45,307 bases of DNA from NCBI GenBank assembly GCA_019677205.1, contig JAAMXY010000370.1:1-45307 (forward strand), read 5' to 3'. The translations under genes and the position numbers were made by a program. The notes beneath the pieces were generated by a model, which ran no database searches, had not been told where the DNA came from, and saw nothing but the letters and a program-made list of their open reading frames with translations. The stretch is from Pinguiococcus pyrenoidosus. Taxonomy: Eukaryota; Sar; Pinguiophyceae; Pinguiochrysidales; Pinguiochrysidaceae. Every line of letters begins with the position of its first letter. Positions within the stretch are counted from its first letter, which is position 1. Positions 9,290-19,690 of the stretch are shown piece after piece.

Positions 9290-9668
9290 GCACACGCAGC
9301 AGCTTTCTCATTGCTTCGTCGGGAAACGTTGACCCAGCACGCTTCCTCTCTGCAAAGGCCCTGTACGCAACTACGATACTCTCGAGCTTCTTCCAGCCTT
9401 CCCGCACGAAGCAATGGTTTGCGATTGGAAAGATCCTGAGGCCGCTGCCTACGGAGGCAGCAGTTTCTAACGTGTCGAGATCCGCCAAACCCGACTCAAG
9501 AGGTAAGCCCTTGAAAAAGTCAAAGACATACCAGACGGCAGCCTCAACATTCTCCCGTTTGCTCAAGCAATTGGCGCGAATTGTCTGAATCTCATTGCGA
9601 CATTGTCGGGTAGGATCTCTCCACTCTCCTCCGATGATGCCATTTTTGGGTGAAGCTGACGTGTGCAC
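9111..9668 (-). CDS. Small SAP-like-motif protein, unknown function
   Basis: 185-aa open frame on the minus strand. The middle has an alpha-helical pattern (VEAAVWYVFDFFKGLPLES, then GWKKLESIVVAYRAFAERKR). The C-terminal third contains LRVLTLDELQEVANKHGFVD, then LSDRLAQHI, resembling the helix-extended-helix of SAP-type nucleic-acid-binding motifs. It overlaps the 3' end of the plus-strand coiled-coil gene by about 180 bases; composition favours this frame over the tail of the other gene. The start is uncertain, and an upstream exon cannot be excluded. The SAP assignment is a weak pattern match. Confidence 0.45.
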   Translation of the reverse strand: MHTSASPKNGIIGGEWRDPTRQCRNEIQTIRANCLSKRENVEAAVWYVFDFFKGLPLESGLADLDTLETAASVGSGLRIFPIANHCFVREGWKKLESIVVAYRAFAERKRAGSTFPDEAMRKLLRVLTLDELQEVANKHGFVDDEEDNVDVLSDRLAQHITQQWLAGDSAEEFASWLLAHSRERF

Positions 9669-10378
9669 TCTTTGCTCAATGGTCCCGAAAATAGCTGCGG
9701 AAGATCACCCGAGTCCTTGCAATGAGTTGGCTAGTACAAGATTGCCGATGTAAGTGGCTTTTCCTTGGAGGCACGTATGTCAAAGACAGGTGCTTCAAAC
9801 GGCATTTTTGGCGGGAACCCGCTTTTAGTATTTGAGAATTTATAGAACTTATGGAGAATATGTTTTTTTGGGATTGTTTATGACCCAAGGGCGGGAAGAG
9901 CCAATGGGATCGCGCAAAGCAGGTTGTTCATGTTGGGGTACTCTTTCCCAAGGATACTGTACTACGTAAGAGGGTACTTATCTCGACATCACAACGTGTT
10001 TCTCAACACGACATTCTCGTGAACACTAGCCTCTAACAGTTCAGTAGGATGCATCTTTCCAATGATTCTTTCTTCATCTTTCGCATCTGTCATCAGTCAG
10101 CTGATACAAGGCAGCTACCACTAGTACACAGAGATAGTCATCTACCCAACTAGATACCTACCTAGGTAGATACCTACCCTAGGCCTCGGATGTCCTAATT
10201 TGAGCACTTCCCTCAGCCTGTCAGCCTGTTTTGCTGTTCCTCGCACGGCTCGGGTGTCCGCCTCGCTTGCAGCGCTCTCCTGAGTGCCATCGTGTCCTCT
10301 GGCGCCTCTTCTGAGAGGAAGAAGAGGGGAGAAAGGGGCGCGGGTGATCTCTGGACAGTCCAGTGTTTGTCGAGTCTC
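9669..10378. other. Intergenic, AT-richer, with short palindromic repeat
   Basis: No convincing gene between the SAP-like protein and ribosomal protein uL11. The part at 9830-9880 is AT-rich. At 10151-10184 there is a direct repeat of agatacctacc around a perfect 12-bp palindrome (ctacctaggtag, 10158-10169). The last 90 bases could be the 5' leader, or an N-terminal extension of the following gene (in-frame ATG at 10292). Confidence 0.5.
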
Positions 10379-11104
10379 ATGGCGCAGCGCGCGAAGAAGC
10401 TGAAGCGCCTTGTGAAGCTGTTGGTCCCCGCGGGCGCAGCAAAGCCCGGGCCGGCGATCGGGCAGAGCTTGGGGCCCTTGGGGCTGAACATGGCGGAGTT
10501 CTGCAAGACGTTCAACGCCAAGACGTCCAGCTATGAGCAGAATGTGCCCATTCCAGTGGTGCTCTTCGCCTACGAGGATCGCTCCTTTGAGCTGTGGCTC
10601 AAGTCCCCCAGGTTTGCAAGCTTTTCTTAAAGTGGCCCTCGGGTGGCATCAAAGCCCGAGGTTGAAGATCTTGACTGCCTCTCCTCCCCAGGACCTCGTG
10701 GTTCCTGAAGCAGTGTGCTGGGATCGAGAAGGGAGCGGCCAAGCCTGGCTATGAGACGGTGGGTCACGTAACTCTGAAGGAGGTGCGTGCGCATCGCGTC
10801 GGATGGCAGCTTTCTTGATCATGATAGCAAGGCTGAGCGATGATCTGCACAGGTTTATCACATCGCCAAGCTGAAGCAAAGGGACCACCACCTTTGGCTC
10901 ACGCCTTTGCAGAGCATCTGCCGCTCGGTAAGAGCTTCCCTGCTCCCGAAGACGCCGCTCGATTTCCCCAATGCCTCATCGCTCTTCCCGACTTGTCAGG
11001 TGCTGGGATCGGCAGCCTCGCTCGGCCTAGAAGTCGTAGATGACAGACAGCAGTCGCAGGCATCGGAGGAGCCCTTGCCCGAAGAAGAGTCCAGCCCCGC
11101 ATAG
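10379..11104 (+). CDS. MRPL11: Bacterial-type ribosomal protein uL11, probably mitochondrial
   Basis: Builds the L7/L12 stalk base and binds the GTPase-associated centre of large-subunit rRNA. Four exons: 10379-10611, 10692-10782, 10853-10927, 11000-11104; introns of 80, 70 and 72 bp with GT-AG ends; spliced 167 aa. Signature residues: KPGPAIGQSLGPLGLNMAEF near residue 20, the family block WFLKQCAGIEKGAAKPGYET, then VYHIAKLKQRD and the C-terminal LGSAASLGLEVV. A short acidic tail (EEPLPEEESSPA) is extra. The sequence is of organellar type rather than cytosolic RPL12. The basic N-terminus (MAQRAKKLKRLVKLL) could aid mitochondrial import, and an in-frame ATG at 10292 would lengthen the presequence by 29 residues. 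Mitochondrion is preferred over plastid, but this is inference. Confidence 0.9.
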
Positions 11105-11174
11105 GCCAAACTGCCTTGGGAGAGCGAAGGCCCTCCTTCGCAGGAAACACCAAATCCTTCGTATCTGTCCGCAG

Positions 11175-12888
11175 ATGGCGTCCGTCCCTCGTACCGCGCC
11201 CACAAACCAAGCGTTTGTCCACGCAGCTGCTCTTGTGTACATGGCATCCATCGATCGGGAGCGCAGTGGCGCAGCCGTCGGTGGCCCGGGGGACAGAGTC
11301 TGCATGCGGCCCTTGCCGGAGGAGTACAGTCGAGCCTGCGGCGCTCTGATTTGGGACGATCTTCATGTGGAGAGTCAACGATGCATGTACGCGAGAGCTT
11401 TGGCTTGTGTCTCCGCCCCTTTTCTTGTCCTTTCGGCTCTTTTGGTCCTTTCCTACCCTTTTGCTCTTTTTGCTCTTTTTGCTCTTTGGGTCCTTTGGGT
11501 CCTTTTCCGCTTTGAACTGGATTGGATTGCCCGGCCCTGCCTTGTCTTGCCATGGCTTGACTTTCCTTGATGCTGGGTTTCCCCTCCTTCCTTTGCCTCA
11601 CTTCCCCTCATCATTCCCTCGCCGACTCCATGCGTCTCTCATGATGCTCCCCGATGCTCCCTTGCTCCCTTCTGTAGAATCCTGGGCGCCAGTGCGGAGA
11701 CCGTGACGTGCCTGGAATGGTATTGCGTCGGCACCGTGTTCGAAGCATCCGGCGGCAAGAAGAAGCACGGCGGCCGCTTCGCCTTTGTGAATCCAAGCGA
11801 GATCGTGCTCACGCCGGAAGAAATGCTCTTCCTCTTCGCAGAGGCGATTCCCAGGGCTCTCATGCCTCCTTTGGGCGCAAGCACCCCGCGCGTGCTGCCG
11901 GAGCAGGTTCTGCAGTACTTCTCCTGGGAAGAGCGAAGCTTCCTCCCGAGATACGCGTGCTACCGCCACTTCCGGCTGCGGCTTGGCTACGTGATTCGCG
12001 CAGGCACGGGCTTCGGCGTGGACTTCATGCTCTACAAGGGCAGTCCCAATGACGTGCACGCGAGCTACGGCCTATGGGTGATCAGCACTCCGCAAGTTGA
12101 GCCCAAGCCGCGCTGCGATCGGCGAAGGGAGAAGGTGCGAGCGGAACCCTGCCTGAAAGCTGGAGGAACGCTGCTCACGGCGCAGTCTTCTAATCTGAAA
12201 CATGCGTTCTGCTCTGAAATGCCAAAAGGCGCCGTGGCTGCCTCCCGATCCCATGCTGGGCGCCTGGAACGACTCCATTTTTGAAGTGCAAGCTTTGCGG
12301 CAGCACAAGCGCTCCGCCATCGACCGCAGCGCAGGGCGCCGAAAGCGGTCTCGCACATGCAAAAACGGAGGGAAGCGGCAGAGCGAAGAAGAGGGCGATG
12401 CTCCCACGTCTGAGAGGGGTGTCGTGAGCTGGCCAGAGCTTCAGCAGGTGTGCCGAGTCATGCGCGGCGTGAAGAAGAATCTGATCGTCGCGTGGTGTGC
12501 GTCCAACTTCTCCACCTCGGAAGTGCTTTGCGAGGACAAGCGGCCCGAGCTCAGCTTCTGGACTGAGGAAAAGCCCTCCTTTGCGGATGAGCAGGCTTGG
12601 AAAGCGCTGTATTTTCAGTGCGCGGGCACACAAGTGGAGTGCCTGCGGTTCCTAGGCGTCAGTGTGACGGGGAAGCATGGACAGGAAGAGGAAGAAACAG
12701 GAGAAGGAGTGGGAGGAGGAGGAGGAGGAGGAACAAGAGGAGGAATAGAAGGATTTGGAGAAGCTGGAGGTGACGCAAAGACGAGGATGGATGGGAGAGG
12801 CGATGCATTCGAGAAGACCGCACACTCGCTCCTTGGGGAGGAGAGCGCACCGTCGATGGCATTCCAGGCCGACGAAGACTTGCTATGA
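11175..12888 (+). CDS. SEN2: tRNA-splicing endonuclease catalytic subunit, Sen2-like
   Basis: Cleaves intron-containing pre-tRNA in the nucleus within the SEN complex. The family core is clear: FVNPSEIVLTPEEMLFLFAE, then YRHFRLRLGYVIRAGTGFGV, DFMLYKGSPNDVHASYGLWV and, in the last exon, SWPELQQVCRVMRGVKKNLI. The expected triad is present as Tyr (MLYKG), His (VHAS) and Lys (GVKKN). Suggested exons: 11175-11386, 11678-12095 (or ending at 12077), 12415-12888, giving about 367 aa. The middle frame must switch between 12077 and 12415, so an intron there is needed, but its ends are chosen only by phase and an AG. The first exon (MASVPRTAPTNQAF...) is the least certain. The tail after residue 290 is Glu/Gly-rich and has no match. 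It starts only 70 bases after the uL11 stop on the same strand. Confidence 0.75.
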
Positions 12889-13049
12889 ACAAGATCCTTT
12901 TGACAAGCGGTGTGTGCTATGACGCATCCCTCCTTGGATCACTCCAACTCCTTCCTCTCGTGCGCTGCTGCGCTGCTGCGCTGCCACACGCGACTCGGAA
13001 GCCTTGCAGATGATGTACCGTCGGAAGACCTGGTGAAGTACCATAGCTA

Positions 13050-16000
13050 TTATGCTCTGAGATTGAGGGAGGAGAACCTTTTCGTCGCCGTGATGAGAAC
13101 AGGCGTGCCCGGGATCTCCGCATCTGGCTGCAAATCACCGACCGTGTCCGCAACGTCGCCCTTCTGCGCGCCGTGCACCTGGACCCCTTGGGCGACAAGC
13201 TCCTCCACCATCGCACTGAAGGGCACCACGTGCTCGTACTTCTCCCGGAGGTTCTTCACCTTGACCACGCGTCGCTTGAGCTCGTCTGCGCCGATGATGA
13301 CCATGAACGGGATCCTCCGCTCGAGGGCGTCCTGCAGCTGCTTGGTGAACTTCCGATTCCCGGTGAGGCCAAACTCGGCCGATATCCCCGACTCCCAGAG
13401 CCGCTGCGCAATGTTCATCCGCTCTCGCAGCAAGTCATTGCCAACGCTCGCGACAAGCACTTGAATCTGAGCTCCACCGCGGAGCTCGTCGCCAGACCTC
13501 TCCTCCATCAGCCTCTCCATGATGGCGAAGACGCGCTCGACGCCCACGCTGACACCAACGCACGGGGTCGCGTTGCCGCTGAACATGCCGACCAGGTTGT
13601 CGTACCGCCCGCCGGCCGCGATGGATCCGACCCCGAAGCGATTGTCAAGCAGCACCGCCTCGTAGATCACGCCCGTGTAGTAGTCGAGGCCCCGAGCGAG
13701 CGACATGTCCAGAGAGATCCTCGGAAGAGCGCCCATGCTCTCCAGGTAGCCGAAGAGCGTGGCCAGCTCCCCGATGGCCTGGCTCCCGGACGGATGGCTG
13801 GCAAGTGGCCCGCCCTCCAACTTCCTGAGCAAGTCGAAAGGCCTTCCAGGCTCGGCCGTCAAGGTGACGAACTCCCCGATGCGATCCGCCGCCGCCTCGT
13901 CCAGGCCCTTGTCCAGCATCTCGGCCTTGACCGTCTCCCAAGGCTCCTTGTCCAGCTTGTCCACGGCGGAGCAGATGGTGCGAAACTTCGCTGCGGGGCA
14001 GCCGCAGATCTCAAAGATGGCGTCCAAGATGCGGCGGTCATTGAGCTTGATTTTGAAAGGGCCGATGGGAAGATCGCCAAGGATGCTGACCACGACGGAG
14101 AGCACTTCTGCATCTGCCACCATGACGTCGTACGTGCCGGCGATGTCGAAGTCACACTGATAGAACTCACGGTAGCGCCCTCGCGCCAGCTGCGGATTGT
14201 CTCGCCGGTACACCTTCGCCATGTGGAAGCGCTTGATGTTGCCTGGAGCGTGCATGGCAAGGTACCTGGCGAACGGCACCGTCAGATCGTACCTCAGGGC
14301 GAGGATCTCGCCGCCCTGGTCCGCAAGGTCGTAGATGAGCTTCGTGTCCTCTCCGTACTTCCCAGTCAAGGTTTCCTTCAGCTCAAAGACGGGCGTGTCA
14401 ATCTCCACGGCTCCGTGCATCTTGAAAACCCGGCGAATGATTCCGAACGCTTCCTCGCGCACGCGCATCTGAGATGGATGGAAGTCCCGCGTCCCCCTCG
14501 CAATCTTGGGCACTCGGCGACCCGACCCCGTCTCCATGCTGGCCAGGCTCTCGATACACTTCACCACCGGATTGCTGCCCAGCGCCCGTGCGGCTGCATC
14601 GGCCGCAGCGAAGACGTCAAGCAGCGATCCACGCGCGGCAATGAGGTCCTCCAAAGCCGATGAATCCAGCTCTCGGCCTTCGGGCAGGCACTTCTGAAGC
14701 ACGCTGAGCACGCCCCCGCCCAGGCCGAGGCCAAGCTTCCCGGCGGCTCCCGACCGGGACGCCTTCTTCGCAGCCTTTGCAGCCGCCTTCTCCGCTTTCT
14801 TCCTCCGCTTCTCGAGAGTTTTCTCCCGCTGCTCGGGCGTCATCGCTGCCAGCTTCTCTTCATCTTCCCGGCGCATCCGCTCTTCGCGCTCGCGCTGCTC
14901 CTTGAGCTTTGCGTCATCCTCTGCATTCGCACCGGAGGACCCGTCTTCCCGCTCCCGAGTCGCCGCCACGAGCGTCTCGACCGCAATCCGGAACTCCTCC
15001 TGCAAGACCGCTTGCACCTGCCCGAGCAAGTGCAGCGCTTGCAGCGGAGTGGCCGAAGCTGCAGCAGGCATCCCGGCCGCAGCCTCCACGGCGCCCCCGG
15101 CAGCGTCTATTCTCTCCTTGCTGGCCGCAAGAAGCATTCCAAGGCCTTGAGACAGACTCTGCGCAGCTGTTACCACCTGCACAGATTGAAGTATTAGTCT
15201 TGTTTGGCTTCAGGGTTCTAGGGTGTCTCGGCGTTGGCCGGGTAGGCCAAGGATGGCTCGACAGAAGCGTTTCTTCGTGTTTCAAACGAGGGGTGGGGCA
15301 GAGCGCACGCACCTCACAGGAGTCGCAGCATTGGACCTTTGCATCCGTCGGCAGGGCCAGTTCCCTCCCCGCGGCCTTGTAGGCGGCAGCCACTAGTTCC
15401 GCCGCGGAGCCGTGCAGCTGCGGCGTTTTCGTCGCTGCCATGAACTTAGCGCCCTGCGCACTGTCCATGCCATCCTTTGGCAGCCGCTGGGATCCAGTGA
15501 GAAGCGTTCGCAAGGCATTCGCGCTCTCGGTCATATAGCGGTGCTGTCTGACTTCCGCATAGAACTGCTCGCTGAATGCGCTGCTCGCGCAGCTTTCCGG
15601 CCCGTAGCTCTCCAGGCTCATCGCCGCCACAATATCACAGATGCGCGGTACGATAGTCGCCACCTCTGCGACGTACGCCAGCGCAGCAGCGGCAGGTACT
15701 TGTGGATTGCTGAGGAAAAGCCTGTCCTTCTCGGGAAGCTCTACCATGGTGCTCTCCACCGCTGCAATGACGTCTGCCGAGATGCTCCGCTCGCGGAGCC
15801 GCAGGTGCTGCTCGCCCTTCAGGTCCAAGTCCAGGATTCTGCGAAGCGCTTCAGCCAGTGGCGACGCTTCGTCCGACGACTGCTTGCCGCCGGAAACGCC
15901 GCTCAGCACGGAGAGAAACGCGACGACGGCACTTCTTGCCAGGCACCGCGGGAGCAGCACCTCGGCGTCCTTGGCTTCTTCCGATGCGCCGTTCAGAGGC

Positions 16001-16236
16001 TGATCCGCAGACGCCTCGGCGGATGCCCGAAGCCCCAGGCCACCGACATGGTCTAGAAGCAGAGGCGCGGGAGACTTGTGACTTGGAGCTTCTGGAGGTT
16101 TCTGTCTTCCGCTTGGACTAAGACTCGGCGAAAACAGCTGCGCAAATCTGGCCTGTGACGAGCTACCTGCTTCTTCCGGCAGGCCACAGAGTCGCAGGAG
16201 CTGCGCAGAGGTGATGCGCGGAGGAATGGCTTCCAT
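13050..16236 (-). CDS. HARS: Histidyl-tRNA synthetase with long plant-type N-terminal extension
   Basis: Charges tRNA-His. Two exons: 16236-15313 and 15176-13050; intron 15177-15312 (136 bp, phase 0, donor GAG|GTGCGT, acceptor gtgcag). Predicted 1016 aa, about twice a minimal HisRS. Residues 1-420 or so form an Ala/Leu-rich helical extension, followed by a highly charged linker (EQREREERMRREDEEKLAAM, then an AEKAAAKAAKKAS-type stretch). The class II catalytic core starts near residue 535 (KIARGTRDFHP) and carries motif 2 (REFYQCDFDIAG), the His-binding peptides LARGLDYYTG and AAGGRYDNLVG, and motif 3 (GVSVGVERVFAI). The anticodon-binding domain ends the protein. A long helical N-terminus of this kind is characteristic of the plant and algal cytosolic enzyme. 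The start at 16236 is the first ATG of the frame with good coding character. Confidence 0.93.
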
Positions 16237-16375
16237 AGTGTAAGCGATTGCGCCACGCGCGACCGGTGTTTGTACGGGCCCACGGGCGCCAACATTCTGT
16301 GGAGGGGAAGATCGCTCTCCGATCGTCAGCTGATTCGGGTGCCTGTGAAGATTCTTCGTTCCAAGCGACTTCCAG

Positions 16376-16410
16376 CCAATCGACCAATCGACCAATCGAC
16401 CAATCGACCG
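16376..16410. repeat. 8-bp tandem repeat CCAATCGA
   Basis: Four uninterrupted copies of CCAATCGA (ccaatcgaccaatcgacc and onward) about 150 bases upstream of the HisRS start on the opposite strand. It contains CCAAT motifs and may be a promoter element or just a microsatellite. Confidence 0.7.
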
Positions 16411-16976
16411 CACCCTTGTCGATATGTTGATTTCATCATTGTATACTGTTGGAAAACGATCAATGGACTGTTCGATGATTGGCACTACGCTGCAGTTCTA
16501 TGACAGTAGGAACGCCATAACGCAGTCCAAAACTACTGGTACAGTACAACCAAGGGGATAGAGCTTTGGTACAACACAGAACAAACCTCCTGCGGCTGGG
16601 CCAAGGCCAAGGCCAACGCCGAACAACCGGAAAGCCGGAACCAACTGGATTCCCGGAACCCGCTGAAAGGTACATACAGTCGAAGCCTGCGACCTGGAGC
16701 CTGGAGTCCAGGGAAGTCGATCTACAGTACAGGACGTACTGTATCCGAGCCGGAGCCCTCTCTGTGCTTATCGCCGCAAAGCACAGGAAAGGAAGTCCGT
16801 CGGCGTCGGCGGCGTTTTGAAGACTCTGTAAAGCGGGTTGCGTCTATCTCCCATTGGAATGCCTCCCGCCCCCCCTCTCCAACTTTCGCCAATCTCCTCA
16901 CTTCCGAACCTGCTCGTGCTTTGATCCCAGAACCTACGGAACGGAAGTCGCCATACCAGCGCGCACCGCTCAGCGG

Positions 16977-17066
16977 CGTTGAGCTGAGTTGAGGTGAGGT
17001 GAGTTGAGTTGAGTTGAGGTGAGTTGAGTTGAGTTGAGTTGAGTTGAGTTGAGTTGAGTTGAAGTG
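16977..17066. repeat. Pentanucleotide repeat (GAGTT)n
   Basis: About 17 pentamers of GAGTT/GAGGT run directly before the armadillo gene and then decay into related pentamers (gacct, gaatt, gaact) up to about 17130. The array lies in the presumed promoter or 5' leader, ending about 110 bases before the ATG. The rest of 16237-17173 shows no gene; it also has a small ggccaa repeat near 16600. Confidence 0.9.
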
Positions 17067-17173
17067 AGGTGAGGTGACCTGAATTGACGTTGACCTGACC
17101 TTAACCTGAACTGAACTGAAGTGAATTGTCCTGTGCGGAGCCTTGGCGGAGTGGAGTTGAGAGAAGCTTCAGA

Positions 17174-19516
17174 ATGGAGTCCGTGGAAGAACGTGGACGC
17201 TCTCCATCTGGCAAGACTCGCGGCGTGGCTCTGCTTCCTCACGCACTCAAGGACATGCCGGACGCCGTGCTCGCGACTCTCCCACCGCCTCCCGTGGACG
17301 CCATGGAGCTGCCGTGGCCTCTGCACCCCGAGCAGATCCACCGCCGCACTGGGCCGGTGAGAGTGGTGCTGGAGAAGCTTCGCGCCTGCGTCGACGACCA
17401 GGCGCAGTTGGCCACCGTGTTGCGCAACGAGGCCTCGCTGGTGCCTTCAGAGCTCCCGTTCGCCGAGTGGCCGCGCTTCGTCGAGGCGAACAAGACGCAG
17501 GCCAAGGACCTGGTGGACGCCGGCGTCGCACACGTGGCGTTCTGGGCGCTTCGACGCTGCCGCGTGCATCAGCCGACGGTCGACCCTAAGCTGGTGGAAG
17601 AAGCCCTGCGCGTGTTGACGCAGGCGCTGCTGGTGGAAGAGAACCACGAGGCGCTGGTCGAGCACCTCGAAGCCACGCACGTCGCCGCGGAGCTCCAGCG
17701 AGCCGTGTGTGATCGGAGCTCCAGCGCCAGAATCCACCGATATGCCTGCGCGGTCGTCAATGGTCTGGTGCGAGGGAACGAAGCGGCGAGAGAGATCCTC
17801 GTTGCCGAAGGCGTGTCGCACGTGCTTGTGCAGTCGCTTCGCAGCTGCCCCCGAGACCGCTCGGTCCAGCTCCAAGGCTGCGCAGCCCTGCAGCGTCTGA
17901 GCGCCGCTTCCAACCACGCGCGCGATGAGCTCATTCGCGCCGGGGCCGCGCTGGTACTGGCGGAGACGGTGGAGCGCCACCATGCTCACGTAGACGTACT
18001 GGAGAAGGCGTCTCGTGCGCTTTGGAACCTGGCCGTGGGCAGCGGCAGCGCCAGGAGGAAAGAGGCGCTGGTGGTAGCCGGCGCCGCCAGGTGTCTTCTG
18101 CGACTCCTCGACGAGCATCTGAATCACGCGGCGCTGCAGATGAACACCTGTGGCGCTCTGTGGCAGCTGGCACTGGGCAGCACCACCATTCGCGACACCT
18201 TGCACGCCGCTGGCGTGGCAGGTTCTATCCTCCGCTGCATGCAGGCGCACCAGAACCACGCCGGCGTCCAGGAGCAGGCGTGTGGCGCCGTGCGCAGCCT
18301 GGCGTATCGCACCAGCACCAGCAAAGACACCTTCACGGCCAGCGGCGCCGTGGACGCTCTCACGTCCGCGCTGGTGGCGCACAAGCGGGACCACGGAGTC
18401 GTGAAGCAAGCGCTCGGCGCCGTGCGCAACATCTGCAGCGGGTGCGACACCCGCAAGGAGGCTTTTTTCCGCGCTGGCGTCGCCAAGGCCGTCGTCCAAG
18501 CAATGGACAGCCACCAGGGACGCGGAGACGTCCAGAGGGAAGCCTGCGGCGCCATCCGGAACCTCGCGGGGGGACTAGACTCCACGAAGGAAGAGCTCAT
18601 GCGGACCGGCGTCATCGTCCGCATCAAGCACGCCATGGACGCATTCGGGTCCGTGGCCGACATCCAGGAAGAGGCCTGCGGCGCCATTCGAAACCTGGCC
18701 TCCGGGTCCGGCGACACGCGCGACGAACTCCTCTTCGAGGCCAACGTTGGCGCGGCGCTGATCCAGGCCATGCAGGAGCACCAGACCAACACGGGGGTGC
18801 AGAAGGAAGGGTGCTGCGCGCTCTGGAATCTCGCCAGCGGATCCGAGCGTCGCAAGGCGAAGCTGCTCAAGGCCGGCGCCGGCGAAGCTCTGGTTGTCGT
18901 CATGCAGCTGCACACGTCCGACGCACATCTGCAGGAGCGCTGCTGCGGGGCGCTCTGGAATCTCTGCAGCAGCGATGCCGAAGGGAGTGACCGCCTCATC
19001 CGAGCGGGCGTGGCAGCCGCCCTCGTGCCCGTCATGCAGGGCCATCGAGGACGGGTCGTGCTGCAGGAGCGGGCCTGCGGGACCATCCGAAACCTGTCAG
19101 ACAGCAGCGAACGGATACGAGACGCCTTCGTGAGGGCCGCCGTCGTTCCCGCGATCTTTGCCGCAATGGATGCCCATCCTCGTGTTGAGAGCCTGTGGGC
19201 ACAGGGTTGCGGCGTGCTGCGCAACTTGGCAAAGGGGGGCAGCGCGACCAAGAAGGCGCTCATCTCCGATGGCGCAGCGCCAAAGCTGGTGTCGGCAATA
19301 CGCTTACACGAGCGGAGCTCCACGATTGCAGAGCACGCGTGCGCTGCGCTGCGCTGCCTTGCGGAGGGCGACGGAGCCGTGCGCGAAGCGCTCCTCTCCG
19401 CGGGTGCGATCGGCGCGCTGCAGCTCTCCATGGGCGCCGCCTCCGCCTCTCCAGTTGTTGTGCGGCACGCGTCCAAGGCCTTGAGTCTGCTGAGTCGAGC
19501 TGCCCGACGAGCTTAG
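17174..19516 (+). CDS. Armadillo-repeat protein (Vac8/ARMC-like)
   Basis: Single exon, 780 aa from the ATG at 17174 (an in-frame GTG at 17126 is unlikely). Nearly the whole chain is about 13-15 armadillo repeats of roughly 42 residues, with the recurring pattern of a CGAIRNLA- or CGALWNLA-type helix followed by R-A-GV/A-AL-QAM. Examples: EACGAIRNLAGGLDSTKEEL near residue 460, CCALWNLASGSERRKAKLL near 550, RACGTIRNLSDSSERIRDAF near 640. The regular repeats predict a superhelical protein-binding scaffold without enzymatic activity. No signal peptide, membrane segment or F-box is seen. It is the largest coding stretch without an intron here apart from the DUF3160 gene and the long PRP40 exon. 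Partner and pathway cannot be told. Confidence 0.92.
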   Translation: MESVEERGRSPSGKTRGVALLPHALKDMPDAVLATLPPPPVDAMELPWPLHPEQIHRRTGPVRVVLEKLRACVDDQAQLATVLRNEASLVPSELPFAEWPRFVEANKTQAKDLVDAGVAHVAFWALRRCRVHQPTVDPKLVEEALRVLTQALLVEENHEALVEHLEATHVAAELQRAVCDRSSSARIHRYACAVVNGLVRGNEAAREILVAEGVSHVLVQSLRSCPRDRSVQLQGCAALQRLSAASNHARDELIRAGAALVLAETVERHHAHVDVLEKASRALWNLAVGSGSARRKEALVVAGAARCLLRLLDEHLNHAALQMNTCGALWQLALGSTTIRDTLHAAGVAGSILRCMQAHQNHAGVQEQACGAVRSLAYRTSTSKDTFTASGAVDALTSALVAHKRDHGVVKQALGAVRNICSGCDTRKEAFFRAGVAKAVVQAMDSHQGRGDVQREACGAIRNLAGGLDSTKEELMRTGVIVRIKHAMDAFGSVADIQEEACGAIRNLASGSGDTRDELLFEANVGAALIQAMQEHQTNTGVQKEGCCALWNLASGSERRKAKLLKAGAGEALVVVMQLHTSDAHLQERCCGALWNLCSSDAEGSDRLIRAGVAAALVPVMQGHRGRVVLQERACGTIRNLSDSSERIRDAFVRAAVVPAIFAAMDAHPRVESLWAQGCGVLRNLAKGGSATKKALISDGAAPKLVSAIRLHERSSTIAEHACAALRCLAEGDGAVREALLSAGAIGALQLSMGAASASPVVVRHASKALSLLSRAARRA

Positions 19517-19598
19517 ACGTTGGAAAACAAGAAGGAGAACGTGTTCATTATCAGAAGAACGAGGCGGCGCTGCGGCCAAGGACCTCGCTACTCCCGTT

Positions 19599-19676
19599 TC
19601 CTCTTCTTCTCCTTCTTCTCCTTCTTCTCCTTCTTTTCCTTCTTCTCCTTCTTCTCCTTCTTCCGCTTCTTCTCGT
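19599..19676. repeat. Pyrimidine hexamer repeat (TTCTCC)n
   Basis: About 12 copies of ttctcc/cttctt fill most of the gap between the stop codons of the convergent armadillo and PRP40 genes, so it may be transcribed into both 3' ends. The plus strand is almost pure pyrimidine, a candidate for unusual DNA structure. Confidence 0.85.
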
Positions 19677-19690
19677 CACGGCCGCCCGGG

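Noticed and set aside
13173-14663. 496-aa plus-strand open frame
   Set aside because: Exact antisense shadow of the HisRS catalytic core, where GC-rich coding keeps the opposite frame open.
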